DNA from: Flagellimonas aquimarina
GTDB lineage: Bacteria; Bacteroidota; Bacteroidia; Flavobacteriales; Flavobacteriaceae
DNA: 64,000 nucleotides
Assembly (NCBI RefSeq): GCF_003149745.1
Contig: NZ_QGEG01000002.1
Location: 682,001 to 746,000 of the forward strand
Direction of reading: 5' to 3'
This document shows, piece by piece, positions 32,636 through 42,378 of this stretch (within the stretch, counting starts at the first letter, position 1; the number at the start of each line of letters is the position of its first letter). A program made the translations under genes and the position numbers. Under the pieces are notes generated by a model that saw only the letters and a program-made list of their open reading frames with translations, had not been told where the DNA came from and did no database searches.

Positions 32636-35092
32636 ATGCCCTATTTTTTAGATGTTGTCCTGCCCATACCTTTAGAAAGACTTTTCACTTACAGAATTTC
32701 TAAACAAGAAGCGGATTTTTTGGATGCAGGGATGCGAGTCGCAGTACCCTTTGGAAAATCAAAAATATATACTGCCCTAGCTTATAATGTTCATAGCAAT
32801 GCTCCATTAGCCTATGAGGCCAAGGAAATCTATCAAATTTTAGATGAAGGGCCTTTGGTCAACAAGTTTCAATTGAAACATTGGGAATGGATTGCCCAAT
32901 ATTACATGTGTACCTTGGGAGAAGTGGTGCGCAGTGCTCTTCCAAGTGCTTTTTTGTTGGAAAGCGAGACTTTGGTGCTGCTAAATAAAAATGCTTTGGT
33001 AGATGAGTTGGACCTAAAAGATGATGAATTTTTGGTTTATGAAGCATTACAGCATCAAACTGTTTTAAAAATTGGAGAGATAAGCGGTATAGTCGATAAA
33101 AAGAATGTATTGCCCCTTGTAAACAGGTTAGTTCAAAAAGGGGTGGTTTTGCAAAAAGAAGAGCTTTACGAGCAATATATTCCTAAATTGGTCAGGTATG
33201 TAAAGCTTGGAGAGGAATTCCATGACGAAACAAAACTTGAAGAATTGTTGCATGCTTTGTCCAGAGCTCCAAAGCAAAGCCAAGTGGTACTGTCTCTTTT
33301 TCAGTTACAGGCAAAAAGTAAGAAGCCAATACCCATTGCTGATTTGGAAAAAGAAAGCGGAAGTTCCAGAGCTGTCATTAAGGCACTTATAGATAAATCG
33401 ATTCTTGAAGAATATCACATTAGAACAGATAGAGTTAAATTTGACGAAGAACTTAAGCCCGAAGAAACTATTTCATTGAACCCATATCAGGCAAAAGCTT
33501 TTGATGATATAACGGAAAGTTTTACCAAAAGCAAAGTTGCCCTGTTGCATGGTGTTACCTCTTCAGGAAAGACTGAGGTTTATATCAAATTGATAGAACA
33601 GTCGTTGGAGCAAGGAAAACAAGCTTTGTATTTATTGCCAGAAATTGCCTTGACTTCTCAACTAATAGGCAGACTACGGTCTTATTTTGGAAACAAAGTT
33701 GCGGTGTACCATTCAAAGTACAGCATTCATGAGCGAGTGGAAGTTTGGAACAATGTAAAGGACAACTCTGATAAGGCACAAATTGTAATAGGAGCAAGGT
33801 CATCCTTGTTTTTGCCATTCTCCAACTTAGGGTTAGTGGTTGTTGATGAAGAACATGAAAATTCTTTTAAACAATTTGACCCAGCTCCTAGGTACCATGC
33901 CCGTGATGCCGCAATTGTCCTAGCATCTTTTCATAAAGCCCATTGTGTTTTAGGGTCTGCAACCCCAAGTATTGAAAGCATGAACAATGCAAAAAAGAAA
34001 AAATACGGATATGCAAGTATTCAAAACAGGTACGGGGATGTTTTAATGCCAGATATTACATTGGTTGATATTAAGGAAGCAACTCGAAAAAAACGCATGA
34101 AAGGACGTTTTTCTGAAACTTTATTCAACGCTGTTGCAGAGGCTTTGGAAGAAGGTGAACAAGTAATCCTGTTTCAGAACAGGAGAGGTTTTGCACCAAT
34201 TATTGAATGCACCACTTGTGGCAATGTTACACAATGCCCCAATTGTGATGTTAGTCTTACATATCATCAATATAAAAATCAATTGCGATGTCATTACTGT
34301 GGGTATCATATGGCTTTGCAACAAGGCTGTCTGGCATGTGGAAGCCCCACGTTGGATAAAAAGGGTTTTGGTACAGAACAAATTCAAGAAGAATTGAAGG
34401 AGCTTTTTCCAGAAGCAAATGTGGGCAGGATGGATTTGGATACTACTCGCGGAAAATACGCTTATGAAAAAATAATCACAGCTTTTGAACAGCAAGAAAT
34501 GGATATTCTTGTGGGCACACAGATGGTTACAAAGGGGCTGGATTTTAGAAATGTAAGTTTGGTAGGCATCATGAATGCGGATTCACTACTTAATTTTCCC
34601 GATTATCGTGCCCATGAAAGAAGTTTTCAAATGTTAACCCAAGTCGCGGGCAGGGCAGGAAGAACAAAAAAAAGGGGAAAAGTATTGATACAGACCTATA
34701 ATCCGTACCACCAGATACTACAACAGGTTACCACAAATGACTATGACAAAATGTTTGAGGAACAGTATTATGAAAGAGAACAATTCAAGTATCCGCCTTT
34801 AGTTAGAATTATTAAACTAACACTCAAAGATAAGGACTACAACAAATTGAACGAAGCCTCACAATGGTTTGCTAGTTCGTTACAGAATGTATTGGGACAA
34901 CAGATTTTAGGACCAGAATATCCGCCTGTGGCTAGAATACGTAGAGACTATTTAAAAAACATTCTTATTAAAACATCCAGGACCCAATCAATTTCACAAA
35001 CAAAAAATAGCATTAAAAGAATTGAAAAATCTTTTAATGCTATTTCAAAGTATAAAAGTGTAAGACTGGTCTACAACGTGGACCACATATAA
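32636..35092 (+). CDS. priA: Primosomal replication-restart helicase PriA
   Basis: The 818-residue DNA helicase reloads the replisome at stalled forks. The N-terminal 3'-DNA-binding domain is present (DVVLPIPLERLFTYRISKQE), then helicase motif I GVTSSGKTEVYIKL (near 305-318), VVVDEEHENSFKQ (motif II, DEEH), GSATPS (motif III), and the cysteine-rich zinc-binding insert CTTCGNVTQCPNCD...CHYCG...CLACG with eight cysteines, near residues 524-563. Motifs V/VI end in QVAGRAGRTKKRGKV. It stops one base before the convergent regulator gene ends. Confidence 0.97.
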   Translation: MPYFLDVVLPIPLERLFTYRISKQEADFLDAGMRVAVPFGKSKIYTALAYNVHSNAPLAYEAKEIYQILDEGPLVNKFQLKHWEWIAQYYMCTLGEVVRSALPSAFLLESETLVLLNKNALVDELDLKDDEFLVYEALQHQTVLKIGEISGIVDKKNVLPLVNRLVQKGVVLQKEELYEQYIPKLVRYVKLGEEFHDETKLEELLHALSRAPKQSQVVLSLFQLQAKSKKPIPIADLEKESGSSRAVIKALIDKSILEEYHIRTDRVKFDEELKPEETISLNPYQAKAFDDITESFTKSKVALLHGVTSSGKTEVYIKLIEQSLEQGKQALYLLPEIALTSQLIGRLRSYFGNKVAVYHSKYSIHERVEVWNNVKDNSDKAQIVIGARSSLFLPFSNLGLVVVDEEHENSFKQFDPAPRYHARDAAIVLASFHKAHCVLGSATPSIESMNNAKKKKYGYASIQNRYGDVLMPDITLVDIKEATRKKRMKGRFSETLFNAVAEALEEGEQVILFQNRRGFAPIIECTTCGNVTQCPNCDVSLTYHQYKNQLRCHYCGYHMALQQGCLACGSPTLDKKGFGTEQIQEELKELFPEANVGRMDLDTTRGKYAYEKIITAFEQQEMDILVGTQMVTKGLDFRNVSLVGIMNADSLLNFPDYRAHERSFQMLTQVAGRAGRTKKRGKVLIQTYNPYHQILQQVTTNDYDKMFEEQYYEREQFKYPPLVRIIKLTLKDKDYNKLNEASQWFASSLQNVLGQQILGPEYPPVARIRRDYLKNILIKTSRTQSISQTKNSIKRIEKSFNAISKYKSVRLVYNVDHI

Positions 35093-35785
35093 TTATACGT
35101 TAGCAAGCGCTTCCGCCAACTCCGTCTTTTTATTTCTACTTAAAGGAATCTGTCTACCCCCAACTTCAACATTCTTACTGTTGAATTTTTCAATCTTTTC
35201 CAGATTCACAATGTATGATTTATGGATTCTAAGAAACTTTTCTGCAGGCAATTGCTGCTCAAAAGATTTCATTGTGGAAAGAATTACAATATTGGCTTCA
35301 TCTGTAACCAATTTGATATAATCTCCCAAAGCTTCGATCCATTTAATGTCGTTTAAGATAACCTTACGTTTTTTAAGGTTACTTTTTACAAAAATATGTT
35401 CTTCATCTTCGTCAACCCTGTTCATTTGTTCATACTTGGCCACCGCTCTTTTTACAGAAGACTCAAATCGTGCCAATGTAATAGGTTTATGAAGGTAATC
35501 CGTTACATCATAATCAAAAGCCTTTAATGCATAATCTGGCTTTCCGGTGATTAAAATAACTTGTGGAGGGTTCTCCAGGGCCTCTAAAAGGTCAAAACCA
35601 CTGATGATTGGCATTTCAACATCAAGGAAGATTAAGTCAATGTCGTGGTTCTTGAGTCCGTTTTTAGCTTCTATAGCATTACTATACTCGGCTACAAGGG
35701 CAAGATGTGGGTGATTGTTGACTAATTTGGCAACAGCCATCCGTTGCATTGAGGAGTCGTCTACAATTATACTTTTTAATTTCAT
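35093..35785 (-). CDS. LytTR-family response regulator
   Basis: The 230-residue regulator has a receiver domain at 1-120 with phosphoacceptor Asp55 (LIFLDVEMP), acidic pair near Asp9-Asp10, Thr/Ser in LITGK (84-88) and Lys in LHKPI. The C-terminal LytTR DNA-binding domain runs from about 130 (FVKSNLKKRKVILNDIKWIE, RIHKSYIVNLEKIEKF, GGRQIPLSRNKK). The partner kinase, of LytS or HisKA type, is not next to it. Its stop abuts the priA stop with no spacing, a convergent arrangement whose transcripts would overlap. Confidence 0.95.
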   Translation of the reverse strand: MKLKSIIVDDSSMQRMAVAKLVNNHPHLALVAEYSNAIEAKNGLKNHDIDLIFLDVEMPIISGFDLLEALENPPQVILITGKPDYALKAFDYDVTDYLHKPITLARFESSVKRAVAKYEQMNRVDEDEEHIFVKSNLKKRKVILNDIKWIEALGDYIKLVTDEANIVILSTMKSFEQQLPAEKFLRIHKSYIVNLEKIEKFNSKNVEVGGRQIPLSRNKKTELAEALANV

Positions 35786-35968
35786 AGAATGGGGTGATTT
35801 GTAGGGTTTTAAATCATCGGCAAATTACATAAAAAAGGCGTTTAACGGCAACAAAAGATGTAAACATGGTCAATTTTGTTGTGTATATTACCATATACGT
35901 TATGTAGGTTTGCTTGGTTCATTTATGTTAATAACTATTAATGTTTAAACGAAGATTTTAAGCTTTTC

Positions 35969-35999
35969 TTGCGGGAAGAAGTAATTATTACTAATTTTG
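35969..35999 (+). promoter_or_regulatory. Promoter of the rpsF-rpsR-rplI operon
   Basis: TTG (35969-35971) is followed after 20 nt by TAATTTTG (35992-35999), matching the Bacteroidota TTG/TAnnTTTG pattern, 22 nt before the rpsF ATG. A strong match for a ribosomal promoter. Confidence 0.65.
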
Positions 36000-36021
36000 C
36001 GCTCCTTTAAAAACATAATAT

Positions 36022-36360
36022 ATGAACCATTACGAAACTGTTTTCATTTTAAATCCCGTTCTGTCTGAAACACAGATAGAGGAAACAGTTAAGAAATTTG
36101 AAGATTTCTTAATTAAGAATGGTGGCAAAATGGTCTCCAAAGAAAACTGGGGACTAAAAAAATTAGCCTATCCCATTCAACACAAGAAAAGTGGTTTTTA
36201 CCACTTATTTGAATTCACCGTTCCCGGTGAAGTAATTTCTCCTTACGAGCTAGAATTTAGAAGAGATGAGCGCATCATGCGTTTTCTAACTGTAAAGTTG
36301 GACAAGCACGCTATTTCTTGGGCAGAGAGAAGAAGAACCAAATTAAAAGCAAAGGCATAG
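36022..36360 (+). CDS. rpsF: 30S ribosomal protein S6
   Basis: The 112-residue protein begins MNHYETVFILNPVLSETQIE, the S6 start, with the GWGLKKLAYPIQHKKSGFYH-type centre (NWGLKKLAYPIQHKKSGFYH) and RFLTVKLDKHAISWAERRRT near the end. It binds 16S rRNA together with S18, encoded 3 nt downstream. First gene of the rpsF-rpsR-rplI operon, which is widespread in bacteria. Full length. Confidence 0.97.
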   Translation: MNHYETVFILNPVLSETQIEETVKKFEDFLIKNGGKMVSKENWGLKKLAYPIQHKKSGFYHLFEFTVPGEVISPYELEFRRDERIMRFLTVKLDKHAISWAERRRTKLKAKA

Positions 36361-36363
36361 GGT

Positions 36364-36660
36364 ATGGCATCTATAGAACAACAAGCAAAATCAAAAAAAG
36401 ATGGGGAAATCAGGTATTTGACCCCATTGAACATTGAGACCAATAAACAAAAGAAGTATTGTAGGTTTAAAAAATCAGGTATAAAATATATCGATTATAA
36501 AGATCCAGACTTTTTAATGAAATTGGTGAACGAGCAAGGTAAATTACTTCCTAGAAGACTTACAGGTACATCTTTAAAGTACCAAAGAAAGGTGGCACAA
36601 GCTGTTAAGCGTGCACGCCATTTAGCTTTAATGCCGTATGTTGGCGATATGTTGAAATAA
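36364..36660 (+). CDS. rpsR: 30S ribosomal protein S18
   Basis: The 98-residue S18 has a longer N-terminal tail than the ~75-residue E. coli protein, as is usual in Bacteroidota. Core blocks are [40 protein letters not shown] and the terminal [15 protein letters not shown]. It pairs with S6 on the 16S rRNA platform. Starts 3 nt after rpsF. Confidence 0.97.
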   Translation: MASIEQQAKSKKDGEIRYLTPLNIETNKQKKYCRFKKSGIKYIDYKDPDFLMKLVNEQGKLLPRRLTGTSLKYQRKVAQAVKRARHLALMPYVGDMLK

Positions 36661-36673
36661 AAAATACTGAAGA

Positions 36674-37126
36674 ATGGAACTTATTCTAAAAGAAGATATA
36701 CAGGATTTGGGTTTTAAAGACGACGTCGTAACGGTAAAAAACGGTTACGGAAGAAACTATCTTATTCCCAAAGGCATGGCTGCTTTGGCCACGCCTTCTG
36801 CAAAAAAGGTTTTAGCAGAAAACCTTAAGCAGAGAGCACACAAAGAAAAGAAAGTAATTGATGAAGCCAATAAGAAGGCAGAAGCTCTAAAACAATTGGA
36901 AATCAGAATTCCTGCAAAAGTAGGTGCTGGTGATAAATTGTTCGGTTCTGTAAATAATATTGATTTGGCTGCTGCATTAGATAAGGCAGGTTATCAAATA
37001 GACAGAAAGTTTATAAACATCCAAGGAGGAACAGTAAAGAGAGTTGGGCCATATGATGCTCAAATCAGACTTCACAGAGAAGTGATTGTTGATTTTCCTT
37101 TTGAAGTAATCGCCGAAGCTAAGTAA
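36674..37126 (+). CDS. rplI: 50S ribosomal protein L9
   Basis: The 150-residue L9 starts MELILKEDIQDLGFKDDVVT with the RNA-binding domain GYGRNYLIPKGMAALATPSA, a long connecting helix (RAHKEKKVIDEANKKAEALK), and a C-terminal domain GSVNNIDLAAALDKAGYQID. It bridges the large-subunit L1 region. Last gene of the operon; a strong terminator follows 28 nt after the stop. Confidence 0.97.
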   Translation: MELILKEDIQDLGFKDDVVTVKNGYGRNYLIPKGMAALATPSAKKVLAENLKQRAHKEKKVIDEANKKAEALKQLEIRIPAKVGAGDKLFGSVNNIDLAAALDKAGYQIDRKFINIQGGTVKRVGPYDAQIRLHREVIVDFPFEVIAEAK

Positions 37127-37154
37127 CTGCTAAGTTTTGGTTAATAACTTGTTA

Positions 37155-37183
37155 AGAGCTATGCGTGCATAGCTCTTTTTTTT
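37155..37183 (+). terminator. Rho-independent terminator of the rpsF operon
   Basis: AGAGCTATGC and GCATAGCTCT are perfect arms with a tight loop, followed by seven or eight T. It lies between rplI and the Oar-like receptor, whose start codon is 42 nt beyond it. Confidence 0.9.
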
Positions 37184-37224
37184 GTTCTATGTTTGTAGAC
37201 ACTCAAAAAACTAACTCACTCATT

Positions 37225-40200
37225 ATGAAGAAAATTTTACCTCTTGGAATACTGCTTTTTATGGTATTCACTTCAGCTTTTGCGCAAGTCACTACATCAA
37301 ACATCAGGGGAACTGTTGTTGATGATCAACAAGTTCCACTTTTAGGAGCGAACATAGTAGCGGTCCACACACCAACAGGAACACGTTACGGAGCCATTAC
37401 CAACGAAGAAGGAAGGTTTAACCTTCTTAACCTTAGGGTTGGAGGACCATATGAGGTGACCATCTCATATGTTGGATTCAAGAGCAGCGTTAGAAATGAT
37501 GTATTTCTTTCATTAGGTAAGACATTTAACTATAACACCGCGTTGGTCTCAGATAGTCAGGCTTTAGATGAGGTCATAGTGGTATCTGACCAAACAGGAA
37601 CTTTTGGTAGTGATAGGACTGGTGCAGAAACTAGTGTAGGTAGGAGGGAATTAACAAGATTGCCAACAATTTCTAGGTCTACAAATGATTTTACCAGATT
37701 GGAACCAACCGCAAGCGGAGGGTCCTTTGGAGGTAGAAATGATCAATTCAATAACTTTTCATTGGATGGGGCCATCTTCAACAACCCTTTTGGGTTGGAT
37801 GCCGCTCAACCAGGAGGACAGACCAATGCCACTCCTATTTCTATTGATGCAATTGATCAAATCCAAGTAAGTACAGCTCCTTATGATGTAACGCAATCTG
37901 GATTTACAGGAGCTTCTGTAAATGCAGTTACCAAGAGCGGAACCAATGAGTTTTATGGAACTGCTTACGGTTTCTTTAGAAATGATGATTTAACAGGTGG
38001 TAAAATAAATGGTGATGATGTGTTCAAAACCGGATTGGAACAAAAACAGTATGGATTTAGTATTGGCGGCCCAATAATTAAAAACAAACTTTTCTTTTTT
38101 GTGAATTTTGAAAAAGATGACCTTACCTCTTTAGGAACAGATGGTTTTGTACCCAACACAGGTACGGGAGCAGCCAATGAATCAAGAGTGACACAGTCAG
38201 ATTTTGATTTGGTTGATGGACTGCTAAGACAGGTTGTAATTGGCCAAGATGGAACTGGAAATGATATTTTCTACGACCCGGGAAGAATTACAGGATTCAA
38301 TTTTGACCAAGAATCTACAAAAGGTATTTTAAAACTGGATTGGAATATTAATGATAACAACCGTTTGGCAATTATCTATAACTTTTTGGATGCCTCAAAA
38401 GGAAAACCGGCAAATAGGAATGCCATTCAGTTTAGAGGACCAGATTTGGCAACCTTGCAGTTCGAAAACGCAGGTTATGAAATCAACAATAGAATTCAGT
38501 CCGTTCAAATTGAATTAAACTCAACCCTGTCTAATAATGCCACAAACAAGTTACAAATAGGATATACACATTTTGATGATTTTAGAAATCCGTTTTCTAC
38601 TCCAGCACCGAGTCTAACAATCCTTGATGCTGCCGGAACTTCTAGTTATATCATAGCAGGACATGAGCCTTTTTCTATCAATAACAAACTGGATCAAAAG
38701 GTTTTTCAGGTCACGGACAATTTAAATTTCTTTAAAGGGGACCATACCTATACAGTAGGTTTTTCTTTTGAGAAATTCCAGTTTGACAACTCTTTTAACT
38801 TGGGTGTTTTTGGAGCGCAAGGCGTATTTTTTCCAACAACAACTATTTCAGATTTTCCAAATTTTGCAAGTTCTGGACAATTACAGGCAGCATTTGATTC
38901 AGCTATTGCTGCAAATGCGGCATTTAATGCTGCAGGTCCAGGTGTAGCGGGTGGTTGGGCATTGGCAGAGACCAATGTAGGTCAGCTTTCATTTTATGCT
39001 CAAGATCAATGGGATATTACGGACAATTTTAAATTGACATACGGATTGCGTTTTGACAAGCCGTTGTTTTTTGACACGTCAGAAAAAGCGCAAGAAGTTA
39101 TAGATCGTAATTGCTGTTATAACCCAAGTATTGAATACACGGACCCATCAAATGGGGAAACTACTTTTTTTGACTCTACACAGCTTCCTTCAAATGATTG
39201 GTTAATTTCTCCTAGAGTTGGGTTTAATTGGGATGTTAATGGCGATGCTTCCTTGCAAGTTAGAGGCGGCTCAGGAGTGTTTACAGGTCGTTTCCCATTT
39301 GTTTGGTTAGGAAACCAAGTGGCAAACCCAAATTTCTTTTTCTATACTGTTGTAGACCCAGACTTTAAGTTTCCGCAGGTATGGAGAACCAATATTGGTG
39401 CAGACAAGCGTTTTGAGAATGGCTTAGTAGCCACACTGGACGTTTCCTATACTAAGGATATTAACGGAATACATGTTCAAAACTGGGGATTGGCGGCGCC
39501 GTCTAGCACACTGAATACTCCTTTTGATCAAAGAGCATTTTATACAGATGCCGACAAATCGCCCAACTCGGCGTATGTATTTACAAATTCAGATGAGAAC
39601 GGACGCATCTGGAATGTTGCAGGAAAGGTTCAAAAAACTTGGGACGATGGCTTATATGCACAATTGGGCTATAGCTTTTTGGATGCCAAAAGTGTAAATT
39701 CAATAGACGCGGAAATCACCAGTGATGCCTACAATGGGAACGCTATTGTGGGTAATTCCAATACGGCGGTCCTGTCCAATGCTAGATATGGAGACAAACA
39801 CAGGTTCATTGGGGTTATTTCCAAGTCATTTAAAACAGGTACAACAATATCTACCTTTTTTGAATATGCAAAAGGAGGTCGTTACAATTATGTGTATGGA
39901 GGAAATATAAATGGAGATGACATCGCAGGAAACGGAGATGGGTTCCAGAATGATTTACTTTACATTCCAACAGCTTCAGAAATTAGCCAGATGAATTTTA
40001 GTGAGGCAGGACAAGCTCAGGCTTTTGAGGCATTTATACAGCAAGATGACTATTTAAGTGATAACCGGGGGGAATATGCAGAGCGTTATGCGGCTCTAGC
40101 GCCTTGGAGAAGTACTTGGGATGTTAAGATTTTGCAAGACATTAAGTTGACTGATAAAAACAAATTCCAATTGAGTTTAGATATTTTGAATTTGGGCAAC

Positions 40201-40386
40201 CTTATAAATTCCAATTGGGGCGTTGTGGAAATCCCAACCTTTAATCAGTTATTGGGAGTTTCCGTTGATGCCACCAATACACCCACATATACTTTTGACC
40301 CTAATTTAACGAGCACTTTTGCTGCTAACACAGCTGAAATCTCTAGATGGAGGGCTCAAGTTGGAGTAAGGTATATCTTCAATTAA
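37225..40386 (+). CDS. Oar-like TonB-dependent outer-membrane receptor
   Basis: The 1053-residue protein begins with a signal peptide (MKKILPLGILLFMVFTSAFA); a longer frame into the terminator is rejected. Residues about 25-110 are a carboxypeptidase-like regulatory domain (IRGTVVDDQQVPLLGANIVA, YEVTISYVGFKSSVRNDV), then the plug (LDEVIVVSDQTGTFGSDRTG as TonB-box region, NNFSLDGAIFNNPFGLDA, SGFTGASVNAVTKSGTNEFY), and a ~750-residue barrel ending RAQVGVRYIFN with the usual terminal aromatic. OmpA-related Oar proteins of this type are frequent in Flavobacteriia; the substrate is unknown. Monocistronic with terminators on each side. Confidence 0.92.
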   Translation: MKKILPLGILLFMVFTSAFAQVTTSNIRGTVVDDQQVPLLGANIVAVHTPTGTRYGAITNEEGRFNLLNLRVGGPYEVTISYVGFKSSVRNDVFLSLGKTFNYNTALVSDSQALDEVIVVSDQTGTFGSDRTGAETSVGRRELTRLPTISRSTNDFTRLEPTASGGSFGGRNDQFNNFSLDGAIFNNPFGLDAAQPGGQTNATPISIDAIDQIQVSTAPYDVTQSGFTGASVNAVTKSGTNEFYGTAYGFFRNDDLTGGKINGDDVFKTGLEQKQYGFSIGGPIIKNKLFFFVNFEKDDLTSLGTDGFVPNTGTGAANESRVTQSDFDLVDGLLRQVVIGQDGTGNDIFYDPGRITGFNFDQESTKGILKLDWNINDNNRLAIIYNFLDASKGKPANRNAIQFRGPDLATLQFENAGYEINNRIQSVQIELNSTLSNNATNKLQIGYTHFDDFRNPFSTPAPSLTILDAAGTSSYIIAGHEPFSINNKLDQKVFQVTDNLNFFKGDHTYTVGFSFEKFQFDNSFNLGVFGAQGVFFPTTTISDFPNFASSGQLQAAFDSAIAANAAFNAAGPGVAGGWALAETNVGQLSFYAQDQWDITDNFKLTYGLRFDKPLFFDTSEKAQEVIDRNCCYNPSIEYTDPSNGETTFFDSTQLPSNDWLISPRVGFNWDVNGDASLQVRGGSGVFTGRFPFVWLGNQVANPNFFFYTVVDPDFKFPQVWRTNIGADKRFENGLVATLDVSYTKDINGIHVQNWGLAAPSSTLNTPFDQRAFYTDADKSPNSAYVFTNSDENGRIWNVAGKVQKTWDDGLYAQLGYSFLDAKSVNSIDAEITSDAYNGNAIVGNSNTAVLSNARYGDKHRFIGVISKSFKTGTTISTFFEYAKGGRYNYVYGGNINGDDIAGNGDGFQNDLLYIPTASEISQMNFSEAGQAQAFEAFIQQDDYLSDNRGEYAERYAALAPWRSTWDVKILQDIKLTDKNKFQLSLDILNLGNLINSNWGVVEIPTFNQLLGVSVDATNTPTYTFDPNLTSTFAANTAEISRWRAQVGVRYIFN

Positions 40387-40407
40387 AAAGAAATAATTTA
40401 TACTATT

Positions 40408-40440
40408 AAGGCCACGTGAAAGCGTGGCCTTTTTTATTTT
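40408..40440 (+). terminator. Rho-independent terminator after the Oar-like receptor
   Basis: AAGGCCACG and CGTGGCCTT pair (9 bp, 6-nt loop), followed by TTTTTATTTTT. Confidence 0.88.
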
Positions 40441-40446
40441 TGCGAA

Positions 40447-40917
40447 ATGAAATATGCAAGATTGACACAACAGCAACTGGAAGAGTTGCATCCAGAATTT
40501 ATAAATTTTTTGGCAACACAATCCATCACTGCAGAAGAGTGGACGGCTTTAAAAAAGGAAAAGCCAGAAGTTGCAGAAGATGAGTTGGATGTTTTTAGTG
40601 ATTTAATTTGGGAAGGTGTACTGTCCAAGGTAGAGTATTTGGAAAATGTTTCCGAATTGCACATGCACCTGTTTCATCTTACCGAAAAAGAGATGAAATT
40701 GTTATCGGTAAAAGTGATGAACCCAAAAATAGATTTGCGCACCCAAGAAGGATTTGGTTGGTTTAAACGAAACTTTCAATCTGATTTTGTTGAATATTTA
40801 ACGGCTTCTAAAGCATATTCTGAAGATAAAAACAAGGATAAGTTTGATTTGATCCAACAAGGGGCAGTTATCACTAAAGGAGATTTGTACAAGTGGTTTG
40901 ATGAATTTGTAGAATAA
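40447..40917 (+). CDS. Conserved hypothetical protein upstream of hisS
   Basis: The 156-residue cytoplasmic protein has no signal or membrane segment. It opens MKYARLTQQQLEELHPEFIN and contains LDVFSDLIWEGVLSKVEYLE and ELHMHLFHLTEKEMKLLSVK, mostly helical with many acidic residues. It resembles a short family of Flavobacteriia proteins (DUF6495, from memory). The start is only 6 nt past the terminator T-run, so its transcript would need a promoter within the Oar terminator region. It sits 78 nt before hisS. Function unknown. Confidence 0.78.
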   Translation: MKYARLTQQQLEELHPEFINFLATQSITAEEWTALKKEKPEVAEDELDVFSDLIWEGVLSKVEYLENVSELHMHLFHLTEKEMKLLSVKVMNPKIDLRTQEGFGWFKRNFQSDFVEYLTASKAYSEDKNKDKFDLIQQGAVITKGDLYKWFDEFVE

Positions 40918-40970
40918 CCTTCATACGGTTATTGGTCAGAAGATATCGAACAGCAGGTCTGACAAATAAT

Positions 40971-40978
40971 TATATTTG
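40971..40978 (+). promoter_or_regulatory. Candidate -7 box for hisS
   Basis: TATATTTG fits TAnnTTTG and lies 17 nt before the hisS ATG. No TTG is found at the usual -33 distance, so it is marked as a weak candidate. Confidence 0.4.
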
Positions 40979-40995
40979 CACGAGAATTACAATAC

Positions 40996-42378
40996 ATGCC
41001 ACAAAAACCATCCATACCCAAAGGAACACGGGATTTTTCACCAACAGAGGTCGCAAGACGCAATTACATCATACAAACCATTAAAAAACACTTTGAGGTA
41101 TATGGCTTTCAACCTATAGAGACCCCATCTTTTGAAAATTCAGAAACCTTGATGGGCAAATACGGGGATGAGGGCGATCGTTTAATTTTTAAGATTTTGA
41201 ACTCTGGGGACTTTATTTCAAAGGTTGATGATGTCACATATAGTTCAAAAAAGTCCAGTTCTTTAATACCTAAAATTTCTGAGAAGGCTTTGCGCTATGA
41301 CCTTACGGTCCCTTTTGCTCGTTATGTTGTAATGCACCAGAATGAAATTGATTTCCCTTTTAAGCGCTATCAGATTCAACCGGTTTGGCGTGCGGACCGC
41401 CCTCAAAAAGGAAGGTTTAGAGAGTTCTACCAATGCGATGCGGATGTGGTAGGGGCAAACTCCCTATTGCAAGAGGTGGAATTGATGCAATTGTATGATG
41501 CGGTTTTTACTGATTTAAAATTAAAAGGAACCACCATCAAACTTAACAACAGAAAAATATTATCAGGAATTGCCGAAGTTATAGGGGCAAAGCATCTGTT
41601 GGTCGACTTTACCGTGGCGCTCGACAAGTTGGATAAGATAGGGGAAGAGAAGGTGAAAGAAGAAATGAAGGCCAAAGGAATTTCAGAGGCAGCAATAACA
41701 AAAGCAGCCCCTTTATTTGATATGTCAGGTTCAGGTTTGGAGCAGTTGACACAACTAAAATCGCTATTGAAGGAATCTGAAATTGGTTTGAATGGGGTAA
41801 CTGAATTAGAGGAAATTATCAATACCGTTGAAGATATTGGTCTAAAGACCGCAAGTTTGAAAATTGATGTTACCCTAGCTCGTGGATTAAATTACTATAC
41901 AGGAGCAATTTTTGAAGTGAGTGCACCAGAAGGAGTACAAATGGGCTCTATTGGCGGCGGTGGCCGTTACGATGATCTTACTGGTATTTTTGGTTTAAAA
42001 GATGTAAGTGGAATTGGCATCTCTTTTGGCTTGGATAGGATTTACTTGGTTTTGGAAGAATTGGGACTTTTCCCTGAGCGTTTGGATCAGTCTATTGATG
42101 TACTATGCATTAATTTTGGGGAAAAAGAGAGTCTAGCTTCCTTAAAACTTGTAGGCAAACTAAGAGAAAATGGGGTCAAGGCAGAGGTATATCCAACTTC
42201 TACCAAAATGCAAAAACAGATGAAGTATGCCAACAACCGTAAGGTACCCTATGTGATTTTGATTGGGGAGCAAGAACTTTCAAATGCGCAGTTTGTGGTA
42301 AAAAACATGACCACGGGAGCTCAAGAAACCTTCTCAATGGATAACCTTGGTTCCTTTATTGAAAAACTAAGTTCTTAG
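40996..42378 (+). CDS. hisS: Histidyl-tRNA synthetase
   Basis: The 460-residue class II enzyme charges tRNA-His. Start MPQKPSIPKGTRDFSPTEVA is the standard one. Motif 1 lies at about 37-60, motif 2 at about 120-150 (YQIQPVWRADRPQKGRFREF), the histidine-A box ARGLNYYTGAIFEVS (near 295-309), motif 3 SIGGGGRYDDLTGIFG, and a C-terminal anticodon domain (KVPYVILIGEQELSNAQFVV). Its last 12 nt overlap the stop of the convergent Nudix gene. Confidence 0.97.
   Translation: MPQKPSIPKGTRDFSPTEVARRNYIIQTIKKHFEVYGFQPIETPSFENSETLMGKYGDEGDRLIFKILNSGDFISKVDDVTYSSKKSSSLIPKISEKALRYDLTVPFARYVVMHQNEIDFPFKRYQIQPVWRADRPQKGRFREFYQCDADVVGANSLLQEVELMQLYDAVFTDLKLKGTTIKLNNRKILSGIAEVIGAKHLLVDFTVALDKLDKIGEEKVKEEMKAKGISEAAITKAAPLFDMSGSGLEQLTQLKSLLKESEIGLNGVTELEEIINTVEDIGLKTASLKIDVTLARGLNYYTGAIFEVSAPEGVQMGSIGGGGRYDDLTGIFGLKDVSGIGISFGLDRIYLVLEELGLFPERLDQSIDVLCINFGEKESLASLKLVGKLRENGVKAEVYPTSTKMQKQMKYANNRKVPYVILIGEQELSNAQFVVKNMTTGAQETFSMDNLGSFIEKLSS

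Noticed and set aside
35786..36021. Possible tRNA or small RNA in the gap before rpsF
   Set aside because: No cloverleaf or strong stem was found; the DNA is AT-rich and the only clear signal is the rpsF promoter.
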